From assembly GCA_029251165.1 (NCBI GenBank), contig JAQXDW010000054.1, positions 62,001 through 126,000 on the forward strand: 64,000 nt of DNA. The letters are read 5' to 3'. The translations under genes were made by a program, and so were the position numbers. Under the pieces are notes generated by a model. That model was given only the letters and a program-made list of their open reading frames with translations, was not told where the DNA came from and made no database searches. This document shows, in pieces, positions 34,702 to 42,568 of this stretch (the first letter of the stretch is position 1; each line of letters opens with the position of its first letter). This DNA is from Myxococcota bacterium. GTDB taxonomy: Bacteria > Myxococcota_A > UBA796.

Positions 34702-36417
34702 TCACGGAGACAGCGGAACGCGACGGACCTCGTCAAACGAGGTCTCTCCTGCCAACGCACGCGCCAGCGCCGCCTGCCGCATCCACACAATTCCCTCCTG
34801 GCGGACCACGTTGATGAGCTCCTGCTCATCACCGCCTCGCCGCAGGAGTCGTCGAACCGTCTCGGAAGGCGCCAGGGTCTCATAGATCGCAACCCGCCCC
34901 CGGTAGCCGCTGTGGAAGCACCGCTCGCAGCCCGTGGCCTTCCGGTATACCGCAGACTGGATCTGCTCATCGGTCAGCTCAAATTCCTCAGCCGCCTCCG
35001 CCTGAATCGGAACGACGGTGGAGCAGCTGGAGCAGACCCGACGGACGAGGCGCTGGGCGACGATCAGCTTCAGGGAGCTCGCCAGCAGGTATGGCTCCAG
35101 CCCCATGTCGACCAGCCGGGCCACCGTCTCGACGACCCCGTTTGTGTGCAGCGTAGAGAGCACGAGGTGACCTGTGAGTGCTGCACGGAGCGCGATCCGA
35201 CCGACCTCGACGTCCCGGATCTCGCCGATCATCATCACGTCTGGATCCTGCCGCAGGATTGCCCGAAGCGCGTTGGGAAAGTCGACCCCTCGGTTGCTGA
35301 TCTGGACGTGGTTGATCCCGGGAATGGTCGACTCGACCGGATCCTCGAGGGTGATGATGTTGCTGCCGGCGTCGTTGATGTCGTTGAGGATGGCGTGCAG
35401 GGTGGTGGTCTTTCCAGAGCCGGTCGGACCGGTGACCAGGATGAGCCCCTGGGTTGTACGAGAGACCTTGCGCACCGCGTCGAGCTGTCGCTGAGAGAAC
35501 CCGAGCCGAGCGATGTCGGTGAGCTGGTGATCCCGCTTAAGGAGCCGCAGCACGCACTTCTCTCCGAACACAGTCGGCAGGGTAGAGATGCGAAAGTGCA
35601 GGGTGTCGTCGCCGGACTCCATGGTGATGTGTCCGTCCTGGGGACGGTGCAGCTGGGAGATGTCCATGTCCGCAAGCACCTTGATCCGCGACAGGACCGA
35701 CCGGTGCAGCCGGCAGGGAACCGTCAGCACCGTGTAGAGACGACCGTCGATGCGGTAGCGGATGCGGATGTAGGTCTCAAATGGCTCGATGTGGATGTCG
35801 CTGGCCCGGGTTTCCACAGCCCGAGACATCAGGTAGCCCACCAGCCGCACCACCGGAGCCTGCTCCAGCTCCTCAGACCCGCTCCAGGACCCGCGCAGCT
35901 CCAGGATGGCGTCGAGAGTGGCATCCTCCGAGATCTCCTTGAGCAGCACCTTGCTCGCGAACCGAGCGGCGAGGAAGCGCTGGAAGGTCGCCTCGGTGAT
36001 CATCTGGACCTCGATCCGAGCCACACCGGCAGCGAATCGGATGTCGTCCAGCGCGGTGACGTTTCGAGGGTCCGTCGCGCCGAGCACCAGCACTCGCCCG
36101 CGCAGCGCCAGGGGAATCACCTCGTAGCGGCGGATGAGCTTCTCCGGCACCCGAGCGAGGACCTCAGGGGATGGCTCGAAGGACTCGACATCCGCCATGT
36201 CCACCCCGAGCTGACGCCCCAGCGCAGAAGTCAGGCGAGACTCTTCGAGGTAGCCCAGGGTCACCAGGATCGAGCCGATGCGGCCGCCATGGACTTGCTG
36301 ATGCCGCAGGGCAAGCGTGAGCTGGTCGTGGTCGATGAGCCGAGCTGAGACGAGCATGTCGCCGAGCATCTGGTGGCTGCGAGCTGTGGACGTTCGCGGG
36401 CGCTTCATAAGTGACAT
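34702..36417 (-). CDS. GspE/PilB-family secretion or pilus ATPase
   Basis: 571 aa. N-terminal MshEN-type domain (LGDMLVSARLIDHDQLTLAL) for c-di-GMP or partner binding. The hexameric ATPase core has Walker A TGPTGSGKTTTL, the Asp box ITLEDPVE, Walker B QDPDVMMIGEIRD and the His box GHLVLSTLHTN. A zinc tetracysteine (CSSC ... CERC) is present. It would power a type IV pilus or type II secretion system. The start ATG at 36417 has AGGA 6 nt upstream. It is the third gene after tsaE and comEA-like, and no other pilus genes are nearby. Confidence 0.92.
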   Translation of the reverse strand: MSLMKRPRTSTARSHQMLGDMLVSARLIDHDQLTLALRHQQVHGGRIGSILVTLGYLEESRLTSALGRQLGVDMADVESFEPSPEVLARVPEKLIRRYEVIPLALRGRVLVLGATDPRNVTALDDIRFAAGVARIEVQMITEATFQRFLAARFASKVLLKEISEDATLDAILELRGSWSGSEELEQAPVVRLVGYLMSRAVETRASDIHIEPFETYIRIRYRIDGRLYTVLTVPCRLHRSVLSRIKVLADMDISQLHRPQDGHITMESGDDTLHFRISTLPTVFGEKCVLRLLKRDHQLTDIARLGFSQRQLDAVRKVSRTTQGLILVTGPTGSGKTTTLHAILNDINDAGSNIITLEDPVESTIPGINHVQISNRGVDFPNALRAILRQDPDVMMIGEIRDVEVGRIALRAALTGHLVLSTLHTNGVVETVARLVDMGLEPYLLASSLKLIVAQRLVRRVCSSCSTVVPIQAEAAEEFELTDEQIQSAVYRKATGCERCFHSGYRGRVAIYETLAPSETVRRLLRRGGDEQELINVVRQEGIVWMRQAALARALAGETSFDEVRRVPLSP

Positions 36418-36444
36418 TGTGCATCCTATCTGAATTCCCCTCGG

Positions 36445-37005
36445 TCATCCACCAGGAGAAGCCACGACGACATGGACAAATGGTCGAATCTTTTCAACCG
36501 TGACCGGACCGATTCCAGAGACCCGCTGGAGCGCCTCAATGGAGGCAAAGTCACCCTGGACCATTCGATCTGAAATGATCGCCTCGGCCCGACTCTTCCC
36601 GATTCCGGGGATGCTCTGGAGGGCCGCTGAGCTGGCGGTGTTCAGATCAATGGGGAGCCCAAAGACCAGCAGCTCGTCCATCGGCTCCAGGCGCAGCAGG
36701 CTGCCCTCGACCACGATCCGGGTACCGGGACTCAGCTCGGCATCAATGAAGCCTGTCGGAGACCGACCGGTCGCTTTGAGTGCGGCGTGAATGGTCACCG
36801 GGCTGGGCGTGACGAAGCCAGGAGCTGGGACATCTCCAGTGACCTCTACGACCACTGCAGGTGGTGGAGGGGTCTGAGCGAGCCAGGCATGTCGCGCCGC
36901 AAGCAGCACGGCACACAGGAGCAGCAGGACAGCCATTCCGGTGACCCGGTGCCGGATGGCTGGGGTGCTCTCCCGCTGCCGAAACACTGGCCGCTCAGCC
37001 GCCAT
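36445..37005 (-). CDS. ComEA-like helix-hairpin-helix DNA-binding protein
   Basis: 186 aa. A membrane segment near residues 23-42 (MAVLLLLCAVLLAARHAWL), a SLBB-like stretch (VEVTGDVPAPGFVTPSPVTI), then two HhH motifs (LNTASSAALQSIPGIGKSRA and FASIEALQRVSGIGPVTVEK). ComEA binds incoming DNA in the periplasm during transformation. It overlaps the tsaE gene by 11 nt and ends 27 nt before the PilB-like ATPase, consistent with a DNA-uptake or pilus role. Confidence 0.87.
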   Translation of the reverse strand: MAAERPVFRQRESTPAIRHRVTGMAVLLLLCAVLLAARHAWLAQTPPPPAVVVEVTGDVPAPGFVTPSPVTIHAALKATGRSPTGFIDAELSPGTRIVVEGSLLRLEPMDELLVFGLPIDLNTASSAALQSIPGIGKSRAEAIISDRMVQGDFASIEALQRVSGIGPVTVEKIRPFVHVVVASPGG

Positions 37006-37459
37006 GGGCTGCCCGCCACTTCGCCAGGGCAGCTGCGCTGCGTGGGCCAGTGCTGGTGATGTGGAACCGTCGAGCGTCATCGATGATCTCGATCGTCACA
37101 GCAAGGTGCTCCAGCGGCAGGGCCTCACCGACCAGCTCTGCCCACTCCACCAGGGCAAGCCCAGGCCAGCCCTCCAGGGTCTCCTCCAGGCCGATCCCTT
37201 CAACCTCACCGGGCCGCAGCCGGTAGGCGTCTGCATGCAGCAGGGGCTGGTGTCCTTCGTACTCTGCAACAAGAACAAAGGTTGGACTCACGATCGCCTC
37301 CACGACGCCCAACCCCTCCCCTACGCCCTGCGCAAAGCAGGTCTTGCCTGCGCCAAGATCACCAGTAAGAGCAACAACAGTCTCGCCGGGGGCGCTGCTC
37401 CCGAGGGCAACACCAAGAGCGTGTGTCTGCGCTGGATCCTGACAAAAAACCTGCCACAT
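36995..37459 (-). CDS. tsaE: tRNA threonylcarbamoyladenosine biosynthesis ATPase TsaE
   Basis: 154 aa. P-loop LTGDLGAGKTCFAQG, then VSPTFVLVAEYEG, LLHADAYRLR and LVEWAE, all standard for TsaE. It works with TsaD (7.0-8.0 kb here) and TsaB in tRNA A37 modification. First gene of the tsaE-comEA-pilB-like unit; divergent from dedA. Confidence 0.94.
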   Translation of the reverse strand: MWQVFCQDPAQTHALGVALGSSAPGETVVALTGDLGAGKTCFAQGVGEGLGVVEAIVSPTFVLVAEYEGHQPLLHADAYRLRPGEVEGIGLEETLEGWPGLALVEWAELVGEALPLEHLAVTIEIIDDARRFHITSTGPRSAAALAKWRAAHGG

Positions 37460-37504
37460 GCGAGCAAATTCACCACCTCCGCAGGGTGTGTCAAGGAAAG
37501 GATG

Positions 37505-37533
37505 GACAGACAGTGCACGTCTTGTTGTCTGTC
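37505..37533. repeat. Inverted repeat in the tsaE/dedA intergenic region
   Basis: GACAGACA (37505-37512) and TGTCTGTC (37526-37533) form a perfect 8-bp inverted repeat with a 13-nt spacer between the divergent genes. It could be an operator; no regulator is assigned. Confidence 0.35.
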
Positions 37534-37594
37534 TTGGAAGTTGCGCTGGTACTCCTGCCGTGCGACGTTCGCGAACCCGGGAGTAACGAGGTCC

Positions 37595-38197
37595 TTGGAC
37601 ATACTGCAGCGCTATGGAATCGTAGCGGTCTTTGTGGCACTAATGTTGACGCCACTCGGCCTGCCAGTCCCGGAGGAACTCAGCCTCCTGGTCGCTGGTG
37701 TGCTTGCGGCAAACCACCACGTCACCGTTCCTCTCGCGCTGCTGATTGGCTACGCCGGTGTGACGCTGGGGGATGTGGTCGCCTGGACGATGGGACGCCG
37801 GGCTGGGCTACACCCCAAGGGCTTCATCAGCCGCCTCGTCGGTCCAGAGCAGATCATCCAGATCGAGCAGTTTTATGAGCGCTGGGGAGCCTGGGCCATC
37901 GTCATCGCACGACAGCTCCCCGGCATGCGCCTCCCGGCGTTCTTCTTCGCAGGAGCAAGCGGGATCCCGCTGAGCCGATTCCTGCTCATCGACGGGAGCG
38001 CTGCGCTCTTCACCACGAGCATCTTCTTCAGCCTCGGCTACTACTTCGCCGACGACATCGACGCAGTGGTGGTGTGGGTGGATCGCTTCCGGTCCGGCAG
38101 CTCGACCTTTGCGCTGCTGGGCATCATTGTCTTCGCCATCTGGATCTGGCGCCGCCGACGGAAGAAGCGGCTCAGGCAGAAGTCGGTATCACCATGA
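37595..38197 (+). CDS. DedA-family membrane protein
   Basis: 200 aa, the usual DedA size. Hydrophobic helices and family segments: LTPLGLPVPEELSLLVAGVL, GDVVAWTMGRRAG, ARQLPGMRLPAFFFAGASGI and a basic C-terminus. DedA proteins help maintain membrane potential or act as lipid flippases. The upstream frame is open but non-conserved; the best start is a TTG (37595-37597) behind GGGAG/GAGG. The 3' end overlaps convergent truB by 26 nt. Confidence 0.88.
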   Translation: MDILQRYGIVAVFVALMLTPLGLPVPEELSLLVAGVLAANHHVTVPLALLIGYAGVTLGDVVAWTMGRRAGLHPKGFISRLVGPEQIIQIEQFYERWGAWAIVIARQLPGMRLPAFFFAGASGIPLSRFLLIDGSAALFTTSIFFSLGYYFADDIDAVVVWVDRFRSGSSTFALLGIIVFAIWIWRRRRKKRLRQKSVSP

Positions 38198-39119
38198 GCA
38201 GCCGCGGCCCGCGCTCGGTGCGGTGGGCCAGCGCGATCAGCTCACCGCAGTGGGCCAGGGCATAGCGGTCATCCTCAGATGGCGGCGGAAAGCCCCCGTT
38301 GCGCACTCGCTTGACCTCCGCAGCGTCGAGCTCAACCACGGGGAAGTGCCCGATGGCCTGGAGAGGCGTGATGAGCCGACCAGAGAGCACCTCACGGACA
38401 ACCGGGCGCTCTTGCCATGGCGGACGCTCCACGCCATGCCTCCGACGCAGCGTATTCTGCCAGTCAGGCCGGCCGGTGACGACCTCGGAGAGTCCGCCCG
38501 CAGACAGCGCCCCGTCGAGGGTAAACGAGCCGCTCTTCTCCCGCCGCAGCGCGGTGAGGTGGGCGACGGTGCCCAAGGCGAGTCCAATGTCTTCAGCGAG
38601 GACCCGGATGTAGGTTCCCCGACCGCACTGAACCCGCACCTGCAGGTGCGCGCCGTCGTGCGCGACGATGGTGATCGCATCGATGCGGATCGGCCGGGGC
38701 TTTGCGGTCACGTCCTGGCCCTTTCGGGCGTAGCTGTACAGCGGCTTGCCGTCGACCTTGACTGCGGAGTAGCGCGGCGGTGTCTGCATCTGCGGCCCGA
38801 TGAATCCCGCAAGGACCGCCTCGAGCTGTACACGGCTGAGCGTCGGGACCTCAGCCTCCTTCAGCACATCCCCCTCCGGATCTCCGGTGGTCGTTGAGAC
38901 TCCGAGCTGGAGCGTGGCGTCGTAGACCTTCACGCTCTCGTCGAGGTACTGAATCAGGCGGGTGGCTGGACCGATCGCCAGGGGCAGCACCCCGGTCGCG
39001 AACGGATCGAGGGTGCCGGTGTGGCCGATCTTCTTGATCCCGGTGACCGCGCGCATCATCCCGACGATGTCGTGGCTGGTCAGCCCGACGGGCTTGTCGA
39101 AGACGAGGAATCCGAGCAT
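38172..39119 (-). CDS. truB: tRNA pseudouridine-55 synthase
   Basis: 315 aa. Converts U55 in the T-loop of tRNAs. N-terminal FDKPVGLTSHDIV, catalytic GHTGTLDPFATGVLPL with the active-site Asp, YSAVKVDGKPLYSYAR, and GTYIRVLAEDIG are all present. It follows rbfA on the same strand, a common order. Confidence 0.96.
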   Translation of the reverse strand: MLGFLVFDKPVGLTSHDIVGMMRAVTGIKKIGHTGTLDPFATGVLPLAIGPATRLIQYLDESVKVYDATLQLGVSTTTGDPEGDVLKEAEVPTLSRVQLEAVLAGFIGPQMQTPPRYSAVKVDGKPLYSYARKGQDVTAKPRPIRIDAITIVAHDGAHLQVRVQCGRGTYIRVLAEDIGLALGTVAHLTALRREKSGSFTLDGALSAGGLSEVVTGRPDWQNTLRRRHGVERPPWQERPVVREVLSGRLITPLQAIGHFPVVELDAAEVKRVRNGGFPPPSEDDRYALAHCGELIALAHRTERGPRLLMVIPTSA

Positions 39120-39135
39120 GACGTTCTACTCCCCT

Positions 39136-39170
39136 GGAAGCGGCTCCTCTGGAAGCGGCTCCTCTGGAAG
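39136..39170. repeat. 15-bp tandem repeat between rbfA and truB
   Basis: GGAAGCGGCTCCTCT occurs twice in tandem followed by a partial third copy starting GGAAG. Read on the minus strand each unit supplies AGAGGAG, a ribosome-binding-like sequence upstream of truB. All of the 53-nt gap is occupied by it. Confidence 0.7.
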
Positions 39171-39172
39171 AT

Positions 39173-39517
39173 CTACTCCTCCGCTGGAGTGAGATCCGCG
39201 ATGATGTCGAAGGCGCGATCGTGCTCCTGATCGATCTCGAAGCGAAGCTCCGGTACCGTTCGGACCCGCATCTGCTTGCCGAGCTGGCGCCTCAGGAAGC
39301 CCCGCGCGGCATTGAGTCCCGCGAGCATACCCACGGCATCCCCCTGCCCTCCGAGAGGAAGGAAGCGAATCTTCGCGATGGAGAGATCCCCAGAGACCTC
39401 AACGCTGGTGATGCTCATTGGCCCCACCCGCGGATCTCGAATTTCATTGCGGATCAGCCCGGCGAGGAGCTGGTGTACCTGTCCACCGACACGATCGGCT
39501 CTTCTGTAACGACCCAT
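39173..39517 (-). CDS. rbfA: Ribosome-binding factor A
   Basis: 114 aa. Assists late 30S maturation. KH-like fold with RRADRVGGQVHQLLAGLI, NEIRDPRVGPMSITSVEVSG and the C-terminal LRFEIDQEHDRA. Length and ends match the family. Lies 41 nt downstream of the degenerate biotin-carboxylase-like gene. Confidence 0.94.
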   Translation of the reverse strand: MGRYRRADRVGGQVHQLLAGLIRNEIRDPRVGPMSITSVEVSGDLSIAKIRFLPLGGQGDAVGMLAGLNAARGFLRRQLGKQMRVRTVPELRFEIDQEHDRAFDIIADLTPAEE

Positions 39518-39558
39518 CTCCGGCTCGTATCCCCTGGGGCTCCGGTTTGCGAGGGAGA

Positions 39559-40851
39559 CTATGCCTCGAGGAGGGCATTGACCCGATCGCGATCCAGGGG
39601 TCCGTTCCAGAATTCCTGAAGGTTGAACAACCGAATGAACAGCGACAGGTTGGTGCGTACTCCCTCGACTCGGACATGGTCCAGGGCAGCTCGGGCTCGG
39701 ACGATGGCCGCCTGACGGGTAGGCGCAGAGATGTAGATCTGGAGGATCTCTTCCCCGGGCGCGATGCGGTCACCGATCTCGAAGCCGAGGTCAGTGCGTA
39801 CGGAATCTGGAGTGTGGCAGCCGGTGAGGGTGCGCTCCTCGCTGTCGGTAGAGAAGACCCGCATGCAAAACGCAACCCCCTTCTCCGCGAGGTGGTGAGG
39901 CTCCCAGCCGAGTCGCTCTCCGAGAGCGATGCGAACCTGAGCATCGGCCAGATCGACCCCCAGGGTCAGCTCCGTGACGCCATGCCAGGGCTGCAGCCCT
40001 GGACGAAGCCGCAGGAGGTAGCCCCGGCCATCTGGCGTCACCAGGAAGCGGACCGAGAGGAGGCCCGGCCACTGCAGTCGGCTGACCAGCGCAGCGGCAC
40101 TCTGCCGAAGTCGAATGGCATGCCCGTCGACCAGGCCCGGCACCGGACTCTCCGCAAACGCACGACGCGCTCCAGGCTGCACAGAGGTCTCTCGCTCTCC
40201 GAGCGTCAGCGCCTCTCCGCTGCCGTTGCCGATGACCAAGACCTCGATCTCTCGGGCATCCACCACCTCGCGCTCCAGGTAGATGCCGCCCTCATCGAGG
40301 AGCGCGGGCAGCTCCTCACGGGCCTGCTCGAGAGACTCCAGCCGGATGGAGAGCAGACCAGACTCTCCATCGATGGCCTTGGCGATGGAAGGAAAGCCGA
40401 TGGAGGTCAGCCAGCGCTCCGCCTCCGACAGCTCCGTGATCGCCTCGGAGCCAGGCACCACCAGGATGCCAACATGGGCCGCAGCGAGGCGGATCTGGAC
40501 CCGATCGGCGGCGACATTGAGCAGCTCATGGCCAGCACCAACGCTCTGAAGACCGGTGCCCTTGAGGCGCCCAGCCAGCTCCGCGCTCCGCGCGAGCCAT
40601 CCCCAGCCCGGATGCACGATGTCACAGCCCGCATCCAGCGAGACCCCCACGATCTCTGAGGGCAGCGGCCACAGGTGTCCCTCACGATGCGCGATGTACA
40701 TCGCGTAGCTCGCCGCCAGCGGCCAGCGCGCTTGCTCGTCAGCGTCAGAGGTGATGACCGCTGCCTCGATGTCTCCCCCGTCCAGGGCACGAAGGATGCG
40801 GCGTGCCGGAACGCCGCGGCAGGCGATGAGGAGGCGTCGGATGTCAGGCAT
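39559..40851 (-). CDS. Degenerate biotin-carboxylase-like ATP-grasp protein
   Basis: 430 aa. The overall frame of biotin carboxylase is clear: RRLLIACRGVPARRILRAL, CDIVHPGWGWLARSAELA, VVPGSEA, REIEVLVIGNGSGEAL, TLGERETSVQPGARR and GVTELTLGVDLADAQVRIA. Key residues are gone. The glycine-rich GGGGRGM loop is replaced by DGESGLL, and the metal-binding ExNxR..VEHPVTE is RLRPGLQPWHGVTE. It is therefore probably not a working carboxylase. The start ATG at 40851 has GGAG 8 nt upstream (a GTG at 40863 lacks one). No BCCP or carboxyltransferase is adjacent. Confidence 0.85.
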   Translation of the reverse strand: MPDIRRLLIACRGVPARRILRALDGGDIEAAVITSDADEQARWPLAASYAMYIAHREGHLWPLPSEIVGVSLDAGCDIVHPGWGWLARSAELAGRLKGTGLQSVGAGHELLNVAADRVQIRLAAAHVGILVVPGSEAITELSEAERWLTSIGFPSIAKAIDGESGLLSIRLESLEQAREELPALLDEGGIYLEREVVDAREIEVLVIGNGSGEALTLGERETSVQPGARRAFAESPVPGLVDGHAIRLRQSAAALVSRLQWPGLLSVRFLVTPDGRGYLLRLRPGLQPWHGVTELTLGVDLADAQVRIALGERLGWEPHHLAEKGVAFCMRVFSTDSEERTLTGCHTPDSVRTDLGFEIGDRIAPGEEILQIYISAPTRQAAIVRARAALDHVRVEGVRTNLSLFIRLFNLQEFWNGPLDRDRVNALLEA

Positions 40852-40910
40852 TGGGGTCTCCACGCAGCGTGGGTGGGCAAAAAGATCGCTCAGACGATAC
40901 CAGAGCGTTC

Positions 40911-40916
40911 AGGAGG
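40911..40916 (+). promoter_or_regulatory. Perfect Shine-Dalgarno fixing a TTG start
   Basis: AGGAGG lies 7 nt before TTG 40924-40926, and the conserved Rossmann strand begins five codons later. No ATG or GTG in frame competes. This decides the start of the DUF2520 gene. Confidence 0.8.
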
Positions 40917-40923
40917 AGAGCGG

Positions 40924-41658
40924 TTGGAGCAGCCTGAGATCGTCATCGTCGGCCCTGGTCGCCTGGGTCGCACCGTCGCAGGAGCGCTGGCATCTGCCGG
41001 CCTCGTCGTGCAGGTATGCGGTCGGCGAGACCCAATCCCAAGCGCAGCCATCACCTGGCTCACCGTTCCAGATGCCGCAATCCGGTCGGCAGCGGCCAGG
41101 GTTCCTCCCGGAGGCATCCTGCTGCACGCCTCTGGAGCGACCGATCTTGAGGCTCTCCGCCCCCGTGAGCCGGTCGGGTCCCTTCATCCGCTGATGACCT
41201 TCCCCGGCCCCGAGGTCGCCGTCCCGATCATGGCCGGACTCCCCGCAGCAGTCGCCGGAGACCCTGCCGCAAAACGCGCCGCTGAGCGACTCGCCGTTGC
41301 GATGGGCTGGCGAACATTCACCGTGTCCGGCGACCGCGCGCTCTACCATGCTGCCGCAGTCATCGCCGGAAACTACGCAACCACACTGCTCGCGATCGCA
41401 GCCGAGGTGCTCACTGCTGCAGGCGTCGCCGCTGAGGATGCCCCCGGTCTGCTCGCTCCCCTGGCCCTGACCTCCCTAAAGAACGCCGCCATTGACCAGC
41501 CCGCCCGTGCCTTGACCGGCCCAGCAGCCCGAAACGACGCTGCGGTCATCGCGCATCACCAGGCTGTGCTCGCTGAGATTCCAGGCAGCGCAAGAGAGGT
41601 CTACGACACCATGTTGCAGGCGACCCAGGCGCTCATTCGGGCAAAAAACGACCAATAG
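40924..41658 (+). CDS. Rossmann-fold plus DUF2520 domain protein
   Basis: 244 aa. N-terminal NAD(P)-binding strand EIVIVGPGRLGRTVAGAL, then WLTVPDAAI, GILLHASGATDLEAL and GSLHPLMTF, followed by the helical DUF2520 domain (DRALYHAAAVIAGNYATTLL, LAPLALTSLKNA, ALTGPAARND). This architecture resembles F420-dependent or pantothenate-pathway-like reductases, but the family has no settled function. Transcribed divergently from the biotin-carboxylase-like gene, with 72 nt between their start codons. Confidence 0.86.
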   Translation: MEQPEIVIVGPGRLGRTVAGALASAGLVVQVCGRRDPIPSAAITWLTVPDAAIRSAAARVPPGGILLHASGATDLEALRPREPVGSLHPLMTFPGPEVAVPIMAGLPAAVAGDPAAKRAAERLAVAMGWRTFTVSGDRALYHAAAVIAGNYATTLLAIAAEVLTAAGVAAEDAPGLLAPLALTSLKNAAIDQPARALTGPAARNDAAVIAHHQAVLAEIPGSAREVYDTMLQATQALIRAKNDQ

Positions 41659-41788
41659 CTGAACAACCTGACCCGATCAGCCGTAGTTGTCAGTGAGTGT
41701 CCCCAACGAAATGGGGCAGGAGGGTCGGTTGCCGCTGCGATCACCGGTGGTATATTTGAATCAGAGAACCAAACTCCACGGAGTGGAG

Positions 41789-41959
41789 ATGCTCGATAGC
41801 TTCATCATCCAGCGCATCCGTAGGGAGCGAGAGTCAAGGGAGTCCGCCAGGATTCCGCTTCATATTGAAGACAATCGTCCCCGCCGGCCGCGCCCTGAGC
41901 GTGAACCGGAGGAAGAGAAGCCAGAGCGTGGCGTCGCCATCATCGACTTCACAATCTGA
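41789..41959 (+). CDS. Small charged protein of unknown function
   Basis: 56 aa. Starts MLDSFIIQRIRRERE, has an Arg/Glu/Pro-rich middle, and ends in the hydrophobic tail GVAIIDFTI. GGAGTGGAG directly precedes the ATG. The composition suggests a peptide with conserved ends and a disordered middle. An overlapping antisense frame exists (41834-42043, minus) with a coiled-coil-like N-terminus but no good ribosome site. Function unknown. Confidence 0.55.
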   Translation: MLDSFIIQRIRRERESRESARIPLHIEDNRPRRPRPEREPEEEKPERGVAIIDFTI

Positions 41960-41992
41960 GCGCCTCACCTTCCCCGAAGCCGGCAGGCGTCC

Positions 41993-42034
41993 TTGAATCC
42001 GACGCTCTAAGTCTTCAATCCGATGCTCTAAATC
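41993..42034. repeat. Tandem 21-bp repeat upstream of rpmB
   Basis: Two adjacent 21-bp units (41993-42013 and 42014-42034) differ at 3 positions. They lie in the 243-nt interval between the small ORF and rpmB, which otherwise holds no clear gene. On the minus strand the repeat encodes a DLEHRI/DLERRI pair. Confidence 0.7.
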
Positions 42035-42201
42035 TCGGACCACAGCAGCTGTACCGGTTCTGACAGCAGGTGCTGAGTCCCCTCATCGAGCAACACCCGA
42101 GCCCATTGGCTTGCGAGTCCGGAGCGTCTGGAATAGAACGTCCCGGTTTGATGGACCTGCCGAAAGTCTGCCGGTCATCGCTTATCTTCAGGAGTCTCAT
42201 C

Positions 42202-42438
42202 ATGGCCCGCGTCTGTGCCCTCACCGGCAAGCGTCCCAACACCGCAAACAAGGTCTCTCACTCCAACATCAAGACCAAGAAGCGCCAGCTTCCCAACATC
42301 CAGACCCGTCGGATCTGGTGGGACAACGGCCAGCGCTTCGTCAAGCTGCGGCTGTCCACCCGCGCCCTCCGCACCCTGAACAAGAAGTCCCTCGACGAGT
42401 TCGCTGCAGAGGCTGGGATCGATCTCAACAAGTGCTGA
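42202..42438 (+). CDS. rpmB: 50S ribosomal protein L28
   Basis: 78 aa. [20 protein letters not shown] and the basic [16 protein letters not shown] segment identify L28; only the first Cys of the zinc-type variant is present. GGAG lies 8 nt before the ATG. Stands alone with its own terminator; the usual partner rpmG is not adjacent. Confidence 0.96.
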   Translation: MARVCALTGKRPNTANKVSHSNIKTKKRQLPNIQTRRIWWDNGQRFVKLRLSTRALRTLNKKSLDEFAAEAGIDLNKC

Positions 42439-42462
42439 GCGGTATGCTCTAAGGCATCCAAC

Positions 42463-42495
42463 AGAGTGAGCACTCCCATAGCTGCTCACTCTTTT
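42463..42495 (+). terminator. Intrinsic terminator of rpmB
   Basis: Stem GAGTGAGCA/TGCTCACTC (42464-42472 with 42483-42491), extendable by one A-T pair, 10-nt loop, followed by TTTT. It begins 25 nt after the rpmB stop. Confidence 0.85.
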
Positions 42496-42568
42496 GATGT
42501 TGCCGGTGGTGTTAGGTGCGCTGAGTCTTCTCCAATGAAGGCTCGGCGTTCTGACGTTGTGACCACGC

